Assembly: GCA_961205875.1 (NCBI GenBank)
Contig: OY540810.1
Coordinates: forward strand, 36,890,001-36,954,000
Source of the DNA: Sialis fuliginosa
Taxonomy: Eukaryota > Arthropoda > Insecta > Megaloptera > Sialidae
Direction: 5' to 3'
Length of the DNA stretch: 64,000 nucleotides
Shown: positions 63,376-64,000 of the stretch, piece by piece
Layout of the letters: every line of letters starts with the position of its first letter
Position numbering within the stretch: the stretch's first letter is position 1
Translations under genes and position numbers: made by a program
Notes under the pieces: model-generated
Database searches by the model: none
The model's input: only the letters and a program-made list of their open reading frames with translations
Told to the model about the DNA's origin: nothing

Positions 63376-64000
63376 ACACCTGGTATAGTAAGATGAACAG
63401 CAGACTCTTGGAGAAGCAAAATAAAATTTTACAATTGTGAATTATCTCGTTTGCCTAGATAGAAAAAAAACTATATTGTCATTATTGGAATTTTTCATTT
63501 TATTTTTTTAAATATTTTAGAAAATGGTCACTGTATCTGGATGTGATGATTAATTAATTAAATATAAAACAGAGTCTGCATGTTATCATAAATAATATCA
63601 AATGTATTTCTTGTTAAGAGTTCTTACTATAATTATACCTTATGCAAATGCAGCATCAGATGCATTCTGATACCTAATATGACCTTCACTCGCTTACCTG
63701 CGAATTAATACGAACTAAACCGAGTTCATCTAAAAATACTCTGCGTACAGGTTTACAGACAAGACTTGATAATGGCTTATTGAATATTTGAAGAATTTAC
63801 CTATGTACCTTTTTACTTTCTTATACCGCATGTATATGAAATATACATACATATAGTATAAGTAAGTATAGTGAAGCCGATTTTTTTCGAAATTCGGATT
63901 TTGATGGAATTATCCATTTTGACCTTCCCTTAATGCATTCTGACTATTTTCACTATGATATCTGTGTGTCTGTCTGTCGGTCTGTAAGCGCTGTAACTCA
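63376..64000. other. intergenic; start of a dispersed repeat at the window edge
   Basis: AT-rich. From about 63890 the sequence (GATTTTGATGGAATTATCCA... GTCTGTCTGTCGGTCTGTAA) resembles the GTCTGTCTG part of the GGTTCCGTA-type repeat and runs off the window. Confidence 0.35.

Overview
The window is AT-rich eukaryotic nuclear DNA with GT-AG introns, arthropod-type genes and a dense layer of small DNA transposons. It looks like an insect genome. The order cannot be fixed from sequence alone; a hemipteran or lepidopteran-like repeat landscape is only an impression. I saw no CRISPR array, bacterial operon, rRNA or convincing tRNA.

Layout: (1) 1-34031 holds no gene I can name. It contains many miniature inverted-repeat transposable elements (MITEs), fold-back hairpins, SINE/RTE-like tails, a decayed mariner, a possible promoter/first exon near 440-603, a CpG-richer patch near 11.95-12.23 kb, and a few orphan reading frames. 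(2) 34032-50346 (+) is a 17-exon run encoding the last ~1342 residues of a PLEKHH1/PLEKHH2/MAX-1 family protein (coiled coil, two PH domains, MyTH4, FERM). By family alignment about 65 N-terminal residues are missing and no exon for them was found, so the 5' end lies upstream across a long intron or outside the window. (3) 50347-56150 is 3' flank and intergenic repeat. (4) 56231-59958 (+) is a four-exon secreted NPC2-like (ML domain) lipid-binding protein with a TATA box. (5) 60048-62287 (-) is a four-exon HGH1 homologue (co-chaperone of TRiC/CCT for eEF2 in yeast), convergent with the NPC2-like gene, the stop codons only 89 bp apart. (6) 62288-64000 is intergenic, dominated by a ~480 bp fold-back element.

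The three genes have no obvious shared pathway. The most informative non-genic feature is the transposon stratigraphy: a TA-flanked MITE family in six copies, one interrupted by an 8-bp-TSD hAT-like element and by a second element with a 9-12 bp duplication. Further hAT-, pogo-, piggyBac- and Harbinger-like non-autonomous elements have visible inverted repeats and, in several cases, target duplications. A ~1 kb inverted-repeat element in PLEKHH intron 15 carries an antisense exon-like module. I did not find a clearly new multi-gene system; the best candidates for a second look are that module, an in-frame alternative donor in the MyTH4 domain, and the large fold-backs.
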